DNA of 64,000 nt from Saprospiraceae bacterium (lineage in GTDB: Bacteria > Bacteroidota > Bacteroidia > Chitinophagales > Saprospiraceae), in contig BQJU01000014.1 of NCBI GenBank assembly GCA_021604865.1, forward strand, positions 62,001 to 126,000, given 5' to 3'. The translations under genes were made by a program, and so were the position numbers. The notes below the pieces were generated by a model. The model saw only the letters and a list, made by a program, of their open reading frames with translations, was not told where the DNA came from and ran no database searches. Of this stretch, positions 18,455 through 28,380 are shown one piece after another. Every line of letters begins with the position of its first letter. Within the stretch, counting starts at the first letter, position 1.

Positions 18455-19537
18455 ATGATAATACAAAAGAGAAAAGCAATTTGGGTAACATTAGGAATAG
18501 TGGCAGTTTTATTCAGATGGGTAGGAGGAATTAATCCGGAGTGGATAGAAAAGATTTATAGCCGGGGGATATTTCAAGGAATTCGAGTAGCTATCGACTA
18601 TCTTCTTGCCTGGTCGCCGATTCCTTTAATCTATCCCTTTTTTATACTACTGATCTTTTTTATAGGGAAATCGGCTTATCGATTATACCAAAGTTCAGAT
18701 TCCTTAAAAAAGAAGTTTTATCGGTTTGCCAGCTCTCTTGCTGCATTTATTGGCGGAGGAATATTCTTTTTTCTTTTCATTTGGGGCTTTAACTATGGAC
18801 GGGTTCCTGTGGAAGAAGAAATGGGATTACAGCTTTCGCCGCTGAATCTGGATGAGCTATGGAAAGAACTGCAAGATGAAACCAAGCAAATCGTCCGGCT
18901 ACGGTTGGAAATCCCGGGAGCCACGGATTCAGCATTGGGGAAAGAGCACTTGCCAGTAAACCTGGAAAGAAAATTGCGTAAAGGAGTCGTTCGTCAATTA
19001 AGCCGTTATGGATATCCGGTGCCCGGACGGGTTCGAGGCCGGTTACTCTATCCCAAAGGCATCTTTTTACGCTTTAGTTCATCAGGACTATATTTTCCTT
19101 TTACCGGTGAAGGACATGTTGATGCAGGCTTACATCCACTGGAATGGCCCTTTGTGATGAGTCATGAAATGGCTCATGGTTATGGATTTGGAGATGAAGG
19201 AACTTGTAATTTCTGGGCCTATCTAGCTACGGCGCAATCCCATGACCCCGTGATTGCCTATATGGGGCGCCTGGTATATTGGCGTACCCTGGCCACCAAT
19301 TACCTGATTTATTATCCCGAAAAATACAAAGCATTTAGAGGAAAATTGCCTGCGGGCATTCAGGCAGATTTGAATGCCATCAACGAAAACCTCAAGAAAT
19401 ACCCCGATATTATGCCTGATCTGCGGTATTTTGCTTACGATACTTACCTGAAAGCACAAGGCATTACAGAAGGCATCAAAAACTACAGCCGGGTGATCAT
19501 GATGGTGAAAGCCTGGCGGGAGAATACGGAAATTTGA
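18455..19537 (+). CDS. DUF3810 membrane protein with HExxH metalloprotease motif
   Basis: 360 residues. Three hydrophobic segments occur in the first 120 residues, followed by a soluble domain. The motif HEMAH (in MSHEMAHGYGFGDEGTCNF) is a zincin-type HExxH with a downstream Glu in GDEGTCNFWAYLA, the pattern of the DUF3810 family. It is a probable membrane-bound zinc peptidase with unknown substrate. It is a lone plus-strand gene between minus-strand units. Confidence 0.8.
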   Translation: MIIQKRKAIWVTLGIVAVLFRWVGGINPEWIEKIYSRGIFQGIRVAIDYLLAWSPIPLIYPFFILLIFFIGKSAYRLYQSSDSLKKKFYRFASSLAAFIGGGIFFFLFIWGFNYGRVPVEEEMGLQLSPLNLDELWKELQDETKQIVRLRLEIPGATDSALGKEHLPVNLERKLRKGVVRQLSRYGYPVPGRVRGRLLYPKGIFLRFSSSGLYFPFTGEGHVDAGLHPLEWPFVMSHEMAHGYGFGDEGTCNFWAYLATAQSHDPVIAYMGRLVYWRTLATNYLIYYPEKYKAFRGKLPAGIQADLNAINENLKKYPDIMPDLRYFAYDTYLKAQGITEGIKNYSRVIMMVKAWRENTEI

Positions 19538-19593
19538 TTGGGACATAGGGCTTATTGGGCCCAGCCAGCCCAAGGTTCAGGCAGATACCAACG

Positions 19594-19947
19594 TTAGCCT
19601 CCGGATTTTTTGGTTTGTGTATACCCCTCAGCTAAAAGTATCTGGACCACCTTATCTCGTTGATTGCCCTGAATGATAATTTCGCCTTCCTTGACACTAC
19701 CGCCAACGCCACACTTGGTTTTGAGCAGTTTTCCTAGATCCTTGAGCTCATCTTCGGCCCCACTAAATCCTGTGACCAACGTAACCTCTTTGCCTTTTCG
19801 TTGCTTACGGTCGATGAATACCCTCAGTTTTTGCTGTTGGGCAGGCAGGGCTTCAGTTGATTCCTGATCATCCTGATAATTGTATTCAAAATCCGGATTG
19901 GTAGAAAAGACTATGCCTTTGCGGTTCTTTTTGTTTTTATTTGCCAT
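19594..19947 (-). CDS. yciH: SUI1/YciH-family translation initiation factor
   Basis: 117 residues. The C-terminal two-thirds is a SUI1 (eIF1-like) domain with RKGKEVTLVTGFSGAEDELKDLGK-type and CGVGGSVKEGEIIIQGNQ motifs. Bacterial YciH is thought to influence start-site fidelity on the 30S subunit; its role here is inferred. The start codon lies four bases downstream of the stop codon of the HscA-like gene, so the two are an operon. Confidence 0.9.
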   Translation of the reverse strand: MANKNKKNRKGIVFSTNPDFEYNYQDDQESTEALPAQQQKLRVFIDRKQRKGKEVTLVTGFSGAEDELKDLGKLLKTKCGVGGSVKEGEIIIQGNQRDKVVQILLAEGYTQTKKSGG

Positions 19948-19951
19948 AATC

Positions 19952-21808
19952 TTAGATCTTTTTTCCTTTCATCGCCTGAGCAATTGTTACATCCATAGCC
20001 CGGTGGGCCAGGGGCGCAGTATATTGATTGAGGGCATCCATAGCCCGGTTGATGGCGTCTTTATCTGCTTCCTTGACCGTGCTTTTTAGTACTTCTGTAA
20101 GGGCAATCGTTTGATTTAGTTCCTCTTCTGAAAGAATAGCTTGGTGTTGTTTGATAAACTTACCCGCAGAAAGGATAATATTGTTGGCTTCATTTCTGGC
20201 CTCCAGTAGCGCCCGGGTTTTCATATCTGTTTCTGCATTTTTGAGGGATTCGATCAACATTTTCGCCATTTCCTCTTCGGAGATACCATACTGTGAACGA
20301 ATTTCAATTTCCTGCTCCACATTTGATCTCAATTCTTTGGCTTTTACTTTGAGAATGCCATCGGCATTAAGCAGAAATTGGATCTCAATTTTTGGTAAAC
20401 CAGCTGGCATTGGGGGAATTTCCTTAAGAATAAATTCTCCTAACTTACGGTTGTGCTCCACCAAATCCCGTTCTCCTTGATAAACGGCAATTTTCAAGTT
20501 TTTCTGCCCATCTACTGAAGTGGTATACTGGCGACCTACCCGGGAGGGAATTTTCGAGTTGCGTGGGATGATAACATCCATTAAACCACCAACCGTTTCT
20601 ATGCCTAGAGATAATGGCGTAATATCAAGCAATAAGACATCCTTTTGATTTCCAGCCAGCACATCGGCCTGGATAGCTGCTCCTAGTGCCACTACCTCAT
20701 CAGGATCGAGGGCATCATAAATCTCTTTTTGGAAAAAGTTAGCCACTTGCTGTTTGACTAATGGCACCCGGGTTGATCCTCCAACCATAACCACATGTTG
20801 GATATCGCTGACATTGAGCTTGGCGTCTTTTAAAGCATTTGCACAACTGTCCAGGGTTCTTTTTATCAATGGTTGAATTAAGGATTCAAAGGTTTTGCGG
20901 TCCAAAGATAATTCCAAGTCGTCAATGGTGGCTTCAAACTTATCGTTCAAACTCAACTGTTTTTTGGCTTCTTCTGCTTTTAGGCGGAGACTTTGTCCCA
21001 GTTTCTTATTTTCGCGAACGACTTCCGGTGCCAGTCCTTTTTGATCAACCCAATAATCTAAAATTGCTCGATCAAAATCGTCACCGCCCAAAAAGGTGTC
21101 TCCATGGGTAGCCAAAACTTCGAAAATACCATCCTGAATTTGCAATATTGAAATATCGAAAGTCCCTCCTCCCAGGTCAAAAACAGCAATGAGCTGATCT
21201 TCCCCTTTTTCTAAGCCAATGCCATAGGCAAGACTGGCAGCAGTAGGTTCGTTAACGATACGTAATACGTCCAATCCAGCCAATTTTCCAGCATCTCTGG
21301 TAGCTTGTCTTTGAGCATCATTAAAATAGGCAGGAACCGTGATAACCGCACGACTTACAATGGTGTCCAGATCTGCCTCAATCCTTTGTTTTAATTCTTT
21401 AAGGATCTCAGCTGACAACTCAATCGGTGTATAAAACTTATCCTTCACCCGGATTTTCACCAGACTTTCAGTGTCTTCATCAATAACTTTATAGCCAAAA
21501 TATTGTTCAAAATCGGCTACATCGCCATAGGATTTACCCATTAATCGTTTAATGGAATAGATGGTGTTTTGCGGCTCGGTGGCCAATTTTTCCCGAGCTG
21601 GATCGCCCACCCAAATTTGCTCATCCGGGCCAAAATAAATGATTGACGGAACCAAGGTGCTTTTACCATTTTTACCTTTTACAGCTACTGCCTTGCCGTT
21701 GTCCATATATGCCACCAGACTATTAGTCGTACCTAGGTCAATTCCTACGATGATGTCACTATCCTTTTTCAGTTTCCCTTCTTTCAGGTTGATCGAAAAT
21801 TTTGCCAT
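19952..21808 (-). CDS. hscA: Hsp70-family chaperone, HscA-like
   Basis: 618 residues, the length of HscA rather than DnaK. The N-terminal ATPase domain has GIDLGTTNS after an HscA-like leader, [30 protein letters not shown] and VGGSTRVP. The substrate-binding domain is present, and a short C-terminal lid ends without the acidic, disordered EEVD-like tail of DnaK. HscA assists iron-sulfur cluster transfer from IscU. No isc, hscB or fdx gene is adjacent, which weakens the functional assignment; an alternative is a divergent general Hsp70. Confidence 0.78.
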   Translation of the reverse strand: MAKFSINLKEGKLKKDSDIIVGIDLGTTNSLVAYMDNGKAVAVKGKNGKSTLVPSIIYFGPDEQIWVGDPAREKLATEPQNTIYSIKRLMGKSYGDVADFEQYFGYKVIDEDTESLVKIRVKDKFYTPIELSAEILKELKQRIEADLDTIVSRAVITVPAYFNDAQRQATRDAGKLAGLDVLRIVNEPTAASLAYGIGLEKGEDQLIAVFDLGGGTFDISILQIQDGIFEVLATHGDTFLGGDDFDRAILDYWVDQKGLAPEVVRENKKLGQSLRLKAEEAKKQLSLNDKFEATIDDLELSLDRKTFESLIQPLIKRTLDSCANALKDAKLNVSDIQHVVMVGGSTRVPLVKQQVANFFQKEIYDALDPDEVVALGAAIQADVLAGNQKDVLLLDITPLSLGIETVGGLMDVIIPRNSKIPSRVGRQYTTSVDGQKNLKIAVYQGERDLVEHNRKLGEFILKEIPPMPAGLPKIEIQFLLNADGILKVKAKELRSNVEQEIEIRSQYGISEEEMAKMLIESLKNAETDMKTRALLEARNEANNIILSAGKFIKQHQAILSEEELNQTIALTEVLKSTVKEADKDAINRAMDALNQYTAPLAHRAMDVTIAQAMKGKKI

Positions 21809-21885
21809 GAAATGTTATAGTTATTATGCGAATTTTTTCTGCACCCAATTCTTTCCATTCAACAGTCCAAAACCAGATATGGTTG

Positions 21886-22761
21886 TTAATCAATCCGAAC
21901 ACCAAAGGCTACCAGAGGAATTAGGGGAACAGATGTATCTGGAATGACTGCTGTTCCAAACTCTATTCTTGATTTCCCTTTTGACCAGCCAAGCATAAAG
22001 CCGGGTATCAGTCCCTCACGGCCTGACTCTGTAACCCAGATTGCATCCATTTTGAACCGCCAACGTTTTGCAAAGGTAAAACTTCCTCCAAAAGAGAGGA
22101 TAAAAGGATTGTTATCACTTTCGCCAAGGGCAATGCCATATCCTGTAGTCACGTTGATGAATCGATCGGGAGTGCCAATGGTAGCAGCCAGGTACGCATG
22201 GGAAATAATAGCGGGGTCGGTGTCTACTAGGGGAACGATATTATTTATACCAACGCCCAGGTTGACCTCAGGGACGATTTGGGCGGTAATTTTTCCCCTG
22301 ATAATAATAGCTACAGGTACAACTATTCCCCCTCCAAGGGAAAAATTGTCAGTTATTCCATAATCAAAAGTATTTAAAAGTAATTCTATGTTGCGGAGTT
22401 CACCCGTTCGGGCTGGGAAGTTAAATCCGGTAGAACTGTAGATAAGGTTTTCCGTCCCCCATGCCGTTTCTTTTTCATAGGGAGCGGAGAGCAAATCTTT
22501 AAAGTCGTCTTCTCCATAAACGCCCACCGATTTGATTTCCGAGAAATCATAGGTAAGCATGCTTCGTTCATTAATGCGGAAAGTCAATTGGGTGTTTTCA
22601 ATTTTGACAACTTGGCCAATCAAACGATCTCCCCATTTTGTTTCCAAAATGTGAATTTGAGTGCTATCTTTCAGGTTGATTTTATCACTAAACACCTGAG
22701 CTGAAAGTTGATTGAAAATGGAGCAAAATAAGAGAAAGCAGCATATTAATATTCTTGTCAT
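21886..22761 (-). CDS. Predicted outer-membrane beta-barrel protein of unknown function
   Basis: 291 residues with a signal peptide (about 1-21, ending LSAQ). A short N-terminal beta-domain (residues 30-80, ETKWGDRLIGQVVKIENTQL) resembles small membrane-rim domains that precede barrels. The rest alternates polar and hydrophobic residues, as in a barrel of about 10-12 strands, and ends in VAFGVRID. Its role is not recognised. It lies upstream of the HscA-like gene on the same strand with a 77-bp gap; I see no functional link. Confidence 0.6.
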   Translation of the reverse strand: MTRILICCFLLFCSIFNQLSAQVFSDKINLKDSTQIHILETKWGDRLIGQVVKIENTQLTFRINERSMLTYDFSEIKSVGVYGEDDFKDLLSAPYEKETAWGTENLIYSSTGFNFPARTGELRNIELLLNTFDYGITDNFSLGGGIVVPVAIIIRGKITAQIVPEVNLGVGINNIVPLVDTDPAIISHAYLAATIGTPDRFINVTTGYGIALGESDNNPFILSFGGSFTFAKRWRFKMDAIWVTESGREGLIPGFMLGWSKGKSRIEFGTAVIPDTSVPLIPLVAFGVRID

Positions 22762-22792
22762 GAAATAAGGAATTAAGCAGGGTCAGTTATTT

Positions 22793-22811
22793 TGAGCTTG
22801 TTTAGCGGCCA
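22793..22811. repeat. Solo repeat end, copy G
   Basis: GAGCTTGTTTAGCGGCCAA resembles the ends of the palindromic repeats (consensus GAGCATGTTTGGAGGCCAA, about 16 of 19 matching). There is no partner end nearby. Confidence 0.3.
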
Positions 22812-22896
22812 ATTTTATGAAAAATCCTGTTGTTCTGAAACAAAACTGGTAAATTATCCATTTTTAGAGAATGCTAAATAACGTCCTGATTATTAT

Positions 22897-23772
22897 ATGA
22901 AAGATTCATCTGAAGAACAATTACCCGATAAGACGCCAATACCATCAAAAACGTTGGCTGTAGCTGGGGGTATCTCTAATCCACTTGACATTGTATCTAA
23001 TCGACCGTCCAGGCTTTTTTTGATTTTGGGTGGTTTTTTTGTTGCCAATGCATTAGTTGCTGAATTTATAGGGGTGAAAATTTTTTCCCTTGAAAACACG
23101 CTTGGCATAAAACCCTTTGATTTCAACCTTTTTGGTGAAAAAGGAGGGCTTCAATTTTCCGCTGGGGTATTATTGTGGCCAGTTGTTTTTCTGATGACGG
23201 ATGTGATTAATGAATATTATGGCAAACGCGGCATCCGTTTTCTTTCTTATATGGCGGTGGGCTTAATTATTTATTCCTTTTTTATGGTCTTTGGAGCCAT
23301 CCAGTTGGCCCCCGCCGGATTCTGGGTGGAGCAGAACACAGCAAACGGGGTACCTGACATGCAATCGGCATTCAGGGCGGTTTTTGGACAGGGATTGCTC
23401 ATTATCGTTGGCTCCGTGATGGCATTTTTAATTGGACAAATGGTCGATGTTGTCACTTTTCATTGGATAAAAAAGGCCACCGGTGATAAGATGGTTTGGC
23501 TCAGAGCAACAGGTTCAACGCTGATTTCCCAATTTGTAGATAGCTTCGTAGTATTGTATGTCGCATTTAAATTGGGGCCGGAAATTACTGGGCAGATAAC
23601 TCCCTGGACCTGGAGCCTGATATTTGCAGTGGGAACGGTTCAATATATTTACAAATTTAGTCTGGCAATTATTCTAACCCCGCTTATATATCTAGGACAT
23701 GCTATCATTGATAGATATCTGGGCCACGAACTGGCGCATAAAATGAAACATGAGGCAACTCAATGGAATTAG
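22897..23772 (+). CDS. Queuosine-precursor transporter (VUT/YhhQ family)
   Basis: An integral membrane protein of 291 residues with about six or seven helices. It takes up queuine or preQ precursors in characterised relatives. Family signatures are MTDVINEYYGKRGIR, ATGSTLISQFVDSFVVLYVAF and the internal PNxxF-like helix with AGFW. The N-terminus has a 40-residue soluble extension. It ends 22 bp before the following hydrolase gene, and the two may be co-transcribed, though their functions are not obviously linked. Confidence 0.88.
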   Translation: MKDSSEEQLPDKTPIPSKTLAVAGGISNPLDIVSNRPSRLFLILGGFFVANALVAEFIGVKIFSLENTLGIKPFDFNLFGEKGGLQFSAGVLLWPVVFLMTDVINEYYGKRGIRFLSYMAVGLIIYSFFMVFGAIQLAPAGFWVEQNTANGVPDMQSAFRAVFGQGLLIIVGSVMAFLIGQMVDVVTFHWIKKATGDKMVWLRATGSTLISQFVDSFVVLYVAFKLGPEITGQITPWTWSLIFAVGTVQYIYKFSLAIILTPLIYLGHAIIDRYLGHELAHKMKHEATQWN

Positions 23773-23794
23773 AAAAATTTTGAAAAATCAGAAA

Positions 23795-24727
23795 ATGAGT
23801 CACTCCAAACAAATTACGGATACCATCATGATGGTCAGGCCGGCAAATTTTGGCTATAATGTTGAAACGGCAGAAAACAATGCCTTTCAAGTAAATGACA
23901 CCAGTATACCACCTGAAAAAATCAGCGAATTGGCGAAAGATGAATTTGATCAATTTGTTGAAAAATTGAATGCCAACGGGATCGAAGTGATCATTATTGA
24001 AGATTCCGCTGATCCCGTGAAAATGGACGCTATTTTTCCCAACAACTGGATTTCCTTTCACGATAATGGACAGATCATCACTTATCCGATGTTCTCTCCA
24101 ATACGACGCCAGGAGCGTAGACCTGAAGTTGTGGAGATGATGGTCGACCAGTTTCATTTTTCCGATATTATAAACCTGGAAAAAAAATACGAATCATCTG
24201 ACCGTTTCCTTGAAGGCACTGGAAGCATGATTCTGGATCGTGAAAACCAGCTGGTTTATGCATGCCTCAGTGTTCGGACACACCCCGATTTGGTGCGTGA
24301 TTTCTGTCATCAGATCAATTATGAACCCATTCTTTTTCATTCGGTCGACCAGCAGGCACAAGAAATTTACCATACCAATGTAATGATGTCAGTAGGGGAT
24401 AACTTTGCTGTAATCTGCCTGGAAGCTATTCCAGATCGGGAAGAAAGAGCATTTGTTGTCGAAAAATTGGAACAAACCGGCAAAGAAATCATTGAAATCA
24501 GCATGCATCAAATGGCCTCTTTTGCCGGCAACATGCTTCAGGTCCGAAATAAAACTGGCAAAACTTTTCTGGTCATGTCAGAACAGGCATACCACTCATT
24601 GACACCTGAACAGGTTAAAATTATTGAGCAAAAAACCAATATTTTATATAGCCCTTTAAAGGTTATTGAAACTTATGGAGGGGGGAGTGCCCGCTGTATG
24701 ATGGCAGAAGTGTTTAGGCCGGAATAA
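23795..24727 (+). CDS. ctlX: CtlX-type arginine deiminase-like hydrolase
   Basis: A member of the guanidine-group-modifying (pentein) fold. The family N-terminus MVRPANFGYN with ETAENNAFQ matches citrulline-utilisation hydrolase CtlX. Expected pentein active-site parts are visible: an acidic LEGTGSMILD turn, His in HTNVMMSVGD, and the C-terminal nucleophile Cys in GGGSARCMMAE. I choose the ATG at 23795 (MSHSKQITDT) because the upstream extension overlaps the transporter. It may hydrolyse citrulline or a related ureido/guanidino compound. Confidence 0.82.
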   Translation: MSHSKQITDTIMMVRPANFGYNVETAENNAFQVNDTSIPPEKISELAKDEFDQFVEKLNANGIEVIIIEDSADPVKMDAIFPNNWISFHDNGQIITYPMFSPIRRQERRPEVVEMMVDQFHFSDIINLEKKYESSDRFLEGTGSMILDRENQLVYACLSVRTHPDLVRDFCHQINYEPILFHSVDQQAQEIYHTNVMMSVGDNFAVICLEAIPDREERAFVVEKLEQTGKEIIEISMHQMASFAGNMLQVRNKTGKTFLVMSEQAYHSLTPEQVKIIEQKTNILYSPLKVIETYGGGSARCMMAEVFRPE

Positions 24728-24751
24728 TAGAAGGTCTTTAACGCTAAAAAA

Positions 24752-24786
24752 ATAAAGGGTTTGGTCATTTCGACCAAACCCTTTAT
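24752..24786. terminator. Bidirectional terminator between ctlX and the TonB receptor
   Basis: A perfect 15-bp stem ATAAAGGGTTTGGTC/GACCAAACCCTTTAT with a 5-base loop. On the minus strand T7 follows, so it ends the TonB receptor transcript well. On the plus strand only a weak T/A-rich stretch follows. Confidence 0.88.
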
Positions 24787-24813
24787 AAATTCAAAATATC
24801 CTTTCTACTTCAA

Positions 24814-27800
24814 TTAGTTGAAGATGTAGCGAAGGCCAAGACGCATGCGCCAGCGAGATGCTGTTCCAGCAATGTCAAAGCTATCCTTAAAGTCCTTTCC
24901 ACCCCGATAGTTAAAAGTTGGGGTAGTGCCATCAGCGGCATAACCTGCAAATTGAACAAAGTCGTAGTTGTTGAAGTCACCAGGAACAAAATATACCACG
25001 CCCCAGTCAGAGTTAATCAAATTCGCAAAGTTAAATACGTCAAGAGACAGCTGTAGTTTGTGTGTGTTTTTTCCTGCATTTACAGCAAAATCCTGACGGA
25101 TAGCAAAATCAAAAATGCCTGTAAATGGAGCAGTTGCGCCATTTTTCTCAGCATAATCACCTCTTCTATCATTCAAGTACTTGTCATCTTTAATGTAAGC
25201 ATCAAGGTTAGCCCATTGTTCAGCTGCAGTAACAGTTGCGCCTCCAGAGGTATAATCCACAAGGTTGATCTGAGACTGATCAGCTGGCACAAAAACCAAA
25301 CCACGGTTACGGCTAGTACTACCGGTTTCGTCATTGATGTTTCTTCCATTACTTCCGGAAATTACGTAAGAAAAAGCATTACCTGATTGGCCATTGTAGA
25401 AGAGTGAGAAGGTAGTAGCTGCATTTTCGGCATTATTCCACTTGAGTTTGTACGTAAGTGCTGTAACAATCCGGCTACCAAGTGCAAAATCAGACCGACC
25501 AAAGACAGGGTTATTACGCCCATTGATGTTGATCTGTCCACGCCATTGAGAAGAATTTTGTGAAGAAGTACCCTCACTCAAAGATTTTGCATCACCGTAA
25601 GTATAGGCCAGATAAGCATTTAAACCAAAGTTGAATTGTTTGGCCAACGAAGCTGTGATATTGTAAGTATATCCTTCACTTGTATTGTAACCAAGATAAA
25701 CAGCACTGTAAGTAGGATCCAGACTGGATCTGGTATACACATTGCGATTATCTGGGGAGCCTGTCCATGTATAATCAACAGTAGGATCGGAGTTGATATT
25801 TGAATAGGCTACGTTGTTCAAAGTCTTGGTATAAATACCTTCCAAAGACGCCTCAATTCCACCAGGTAGTTTTTGGTCAACAGCCAGGTTGGTACGGAAA
25901 ACCTGTGGATATTTGAAGTCATTCGTAAACACGTCAATCTGTCCAGAAGGAATGGTAAAGTCAGGATTCTTGTATTGCTTGGTATAATCAGGTACAAAAT
26001 CTACACCACCAGCAATATCGTCTCCACTCACACGACCGAGAGTCAGACCATTATTGCTGTACATTGCGCCTGGCCATACAAAAGGTACACGGCTGGTGAA
26101 AATTCCCATGCCTCCACGTAGAATGGTATTCCGATTACCTTTAAAGTCGTAGTTGAAACCAACTCTTGGAGAAAACATCAACTGGCCATCGGGAGCTTTA
26201 CCTCCGGTAACATCCTCAGCAATGTCATAAGCTGCCTGCATTTTAGGCAAAGCGGTCTGATTAAAATAAACATCTTCTTCCGGATCGGTTGTGATAACGG
26301 GTAGATCAAGACGTAAGCCATAGGTCAGTGTGAATTTAGAATTCACCAACCATTCATCTTGTGCGTAAAGTCCAAGCTGCATGGCATTAAAGTCGGCTGC
26401 TCCAGCGGAACCATCACCGGTAATATCATCCACCAGCGAATAAGTACGGTCATAACCAGAGGCTTGTTGGCCAGTAATAAACTGGTCTACATTATCATAA
26501 AAATAAACCCCGTAGTTGGTAGGAATAAACAGGTTGTAAAAGTGTGAAAACTCATTGTGCGTACCCAAGGTTATCGTATGATTTCCTTTGTAAATTTTAA
26601 AGTTATCCGTAAGGGTAAAAACATCCTGTCTCAGTTCATTACCGGTTGAGAATTGTTCAGACCCAAAACGAATCGTACCTGAGCCATCTGTAATTTGAAC
26701 ATAAGGGAAATTATTTCCCAGTGGATCACGGTCGTCATGGACAGAAGTAAAGCCTATAATCAGATTATTGGAAAGGTTGTCGCTAAAACGTGAGTTTAAT
26801 TCTGCTGCGGTAGAATTAGTCGTCGTAGGGAAGAAAACACCATTGTTAGCAAAGTTAATGTCACGGCTTCCACCACCATTGCGATCAAATTGTTCGGCCT
26901 TGGTGTATTGATGACGCAGGGTCAGTTTGTGATCCTGGTTTATGTTGAAGTCCAGCTTACCAAAAATTTTCACGCCCTCCAGTTCGTCAGAGGTTGAACG
27001 GAAGTTTCCCGGATCGTAATTGTACGTGTTTCTAACAAAATTACGAAGGTTATCCAGTGCTCCTTCGTTAGAATCACCCGTATAAGAAGCTATTTCAAAA
27101 GGAACAGGCGTTTCGTCTTTCTGGATTTCTACGTTGGTGTAAAAGAAAACCTTGTCTTTTACAATAGGTCCACCCAATGAAAATCCGTAAAGATTTTGGG
27201 AATACTCAGCCAACTTGGTAGCCTCAACATCTAAACGTTTGGCCAGGGTACCATTTGTTTTACCTGCCAGGCCTTCATTTTGAGTAAAATAATAAGCCGT
27301 TCCTGTAAATTTGTTGGTACCAGACTTGGTAACAGCATTGATTCCACCTCCTGCAAATCCTCCCAATGATACATCATAAGGAGAAAGTACAATTTGGAAC
27401 TGATCGATAATATCGATACTGAAAGGTGAAATGCCGGTTTGACCACCATTGGTTCCTGAAGGGGCCAGACCATAAACATCATTATTGACAGCACCGTCAA
27501 TGTAAATAGCGTTGAAACGATTGTTCATACCTGCAAACGTGATACCACCAGTGGCGGTACTTGCTTGAGGTGTCAGTCTTACAAAGTCCTCGAAACTGCG
27601 GTTCAGTGTAGGTAAAGCGTCGATATCTTTACTCGAAATTTGAGTACTTGCTCCGGCATTCTGCCCGACAATACCGGCACTGGCTATAACCTGAACAACT
27701 TCCAGGTCAATAGCAGAATCTTCCATTGTAAAATTCCTCTTAAAGGTTTCACCAAGTCTTAGGGTGATGCCTTCAAGGTTGATCTCTCCGAATCCTGTGT

Positions 27801-28062
27801 AGGAAACAGTTACTTTGTATGGACCTCCCACACGCATTCCTGTAATGCGGAAGTTACCCTCAAGGTCGGTAGAGGCACCGTAAACTGTTCCCGATGGCTC
27901 ATGTACTGCAAGAACATTTGCGCCAATTAGGGTCTCACCGTTATTATCAGTAATAACTCCCTGCATGGAAGAGGTGGTTATCCCTTGCGCGAAGACTGTA
28001 CTTTGAATCAGCAAAATCAAGGCGAAGGCACCCAGAGTTCTCATGAGTAATGCAAATCTCAT
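24814..28062 (-). CDS. TonB-dependent outer-membrane receptor, Oar-like with carboxypeptidase regulatory domain
   Basis: 1082 residues. A signal peptide (about 1-25) is followed by a carboxypeptidase-regulatory-like beta-domain (about 30-112; GVITDNNGETLIGANVL, GNFRITGMRVGG), a TonB plug (about 130-245; SSKDIDALPTLNRSFEDFVRLTP), then a 22-strand-type barrel to the C-terminus (RWRMRLGLRYIFN). The layout is that of Oar-like receptors, which take part in uptake or export of large substrates. The substrate is unknown and no SusD partner is adjacent, arguing against a glycan-uptake (Sus) pair. Confidence 0.92.
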   Translation of the reverse strand: MRFALLMRTLGAFALILLIQSTVFAQGITTSSMQGVITDNNGETLIGANVLAVHEPSGTVYGASTDLEGNFRITGMRVGGPYKVTVSYTGFGEINLEGITLRLGETFKRNFTMEDSAIDLEVVQVIASAGIVGQNAGASTQISSKDIDALPTLNRSFEDFVRLTPQASTATGGITFAGMNNRFNAIYIDGAVNNDVYGLAPSGTNGGQTGISPFSIDIIDQFQIVLSPYDVSLGGFAGGGINAVTKSGTNKFTGTAYYFTQNEGLAGKTNGTLAKRLDVEATKLAEYSQNLYGFSLGGPIVKDKVFFYTNVEIQKDETPVPFEIASYTGDSNEGALDNLRNFVRNTYNYDPGNFRSTSDELEGVKIFGKLDFNINQDHKLTLRHQYTKAEQFDRNGGGSRDINFANNGVFFPTTTNSTAAELNSRFSDNLSNNLIIGFTSVHDDRDPLGNNFPYVQITDGSGTIRFGSEQFSTGNELRQDVFTLTDNFKIYKGNHTITLGTHNEFSHFYNLFIPTNYGVYFYDNVDQFITGQQASGYDRTYSLVDDITGDGSAGAADFNAMQLGLYAQDEWLVNSKFTLTYGLRLDLPVITTDPEEDVYFNQTALPKMQAAYDIAEDVTGGKAPDGQLMFSPRVGFNYDFKGNRNTILRGGMGIFTSRVPFVWPGAMYSNNGLTLGRVSGDDIAGGVDFVPDYTKQYKNPDFTIPSGQIDVFTNDFKYPQVFRTNLAVDQKLPGGIEASLEGIYTKTLNNVAYSNINSDPTVDYTWTGSPDNRNVYTRSSLDPTYSAVYLGYNTSEGYTYNITASLAKQFNFGLNAYLAYTYGDAKSLSEGTSSQNSSQWRGQININGRNNPVFGRSDFALGSRIVTALTYKLKWNNAENAATTFSLFYNGQSGNAFSYVISGSNGRNINDETGSTSRNRGLVFVPADQSQINLVDYTSGGATVTAAEQWANLDAYIKDDKYLNDRRGDYAEKNGATAPFTGIFDFAIRQDFAVNAGKNTHKLQLSLDVFNFANLINSDWGVVYFVPGDFNNYDFVQFAGYAADGTTPTFNYRGGKDFKDSFDIAGTASRWRMRLGLRYIFN

Positions 28063-28103
28063 AAACTAGTGGATTTTAATGATGAAATATTTTAAATACG
28101 GGA

Positions 28104-28111
28104 CAAAATTA
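28104..28111 (-). promoter_or_regulatory. -7 box for the TonB receptor
   Basis: Reads TAATTTTG on the minus strand, an exact TAnnTTTG match, 41 bp before the start codon. Confidence 0.5.
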
Positions 28112-28350
28112 ACCCAGTAATGTTAAAAGTATGTTAATTCACTGTTGCTTTTATATCGAAGCAAATTATCAAAAAAAGTTAATAGTACCGAATAAATTTA
28201 TTAACATCGATAGTTTTGAGAGTTCAATTGGACTCAAAATAATCCTTTGCGTAAGGAGCAATTTACTTTAACAAAAAATTTATCTCCTTAAGTCCTTCTT
28301 TTTAAACCATTCGACTAGTTTTGCTTTTTTAGTAAAAGCCTGGATATTAT

Positions 28351-28358
28351 TATCTTTG
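28351..28358 (+). promoter_or_regulatory. -7 box for the T9SS-exported protein
   Basis: TATCTTTG, an exact TAnnTTTG match, 22 bp before the start codon. A partial -33 (TTTA, 28328-28331) lies 19 bp upstream. Confidence 0.6.
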
Positions 28359-28380
28359 TAAAAACAATAAAAACCGATTC

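Larger units (their letters stand above)
28063..28380. other. Divergent promoter region of the TonB receptor and T9SS-exported protein
   Basis: This 318-bp AT-rich region lies between divergent genes. It holds a minus-strand TAATTTTG (-7) at 28104-28111 for the TonB receptor and a plus-strand TATCTTTG at 28351-28358 for the exported protein. No other element was recognised. Confidence 0.6.
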
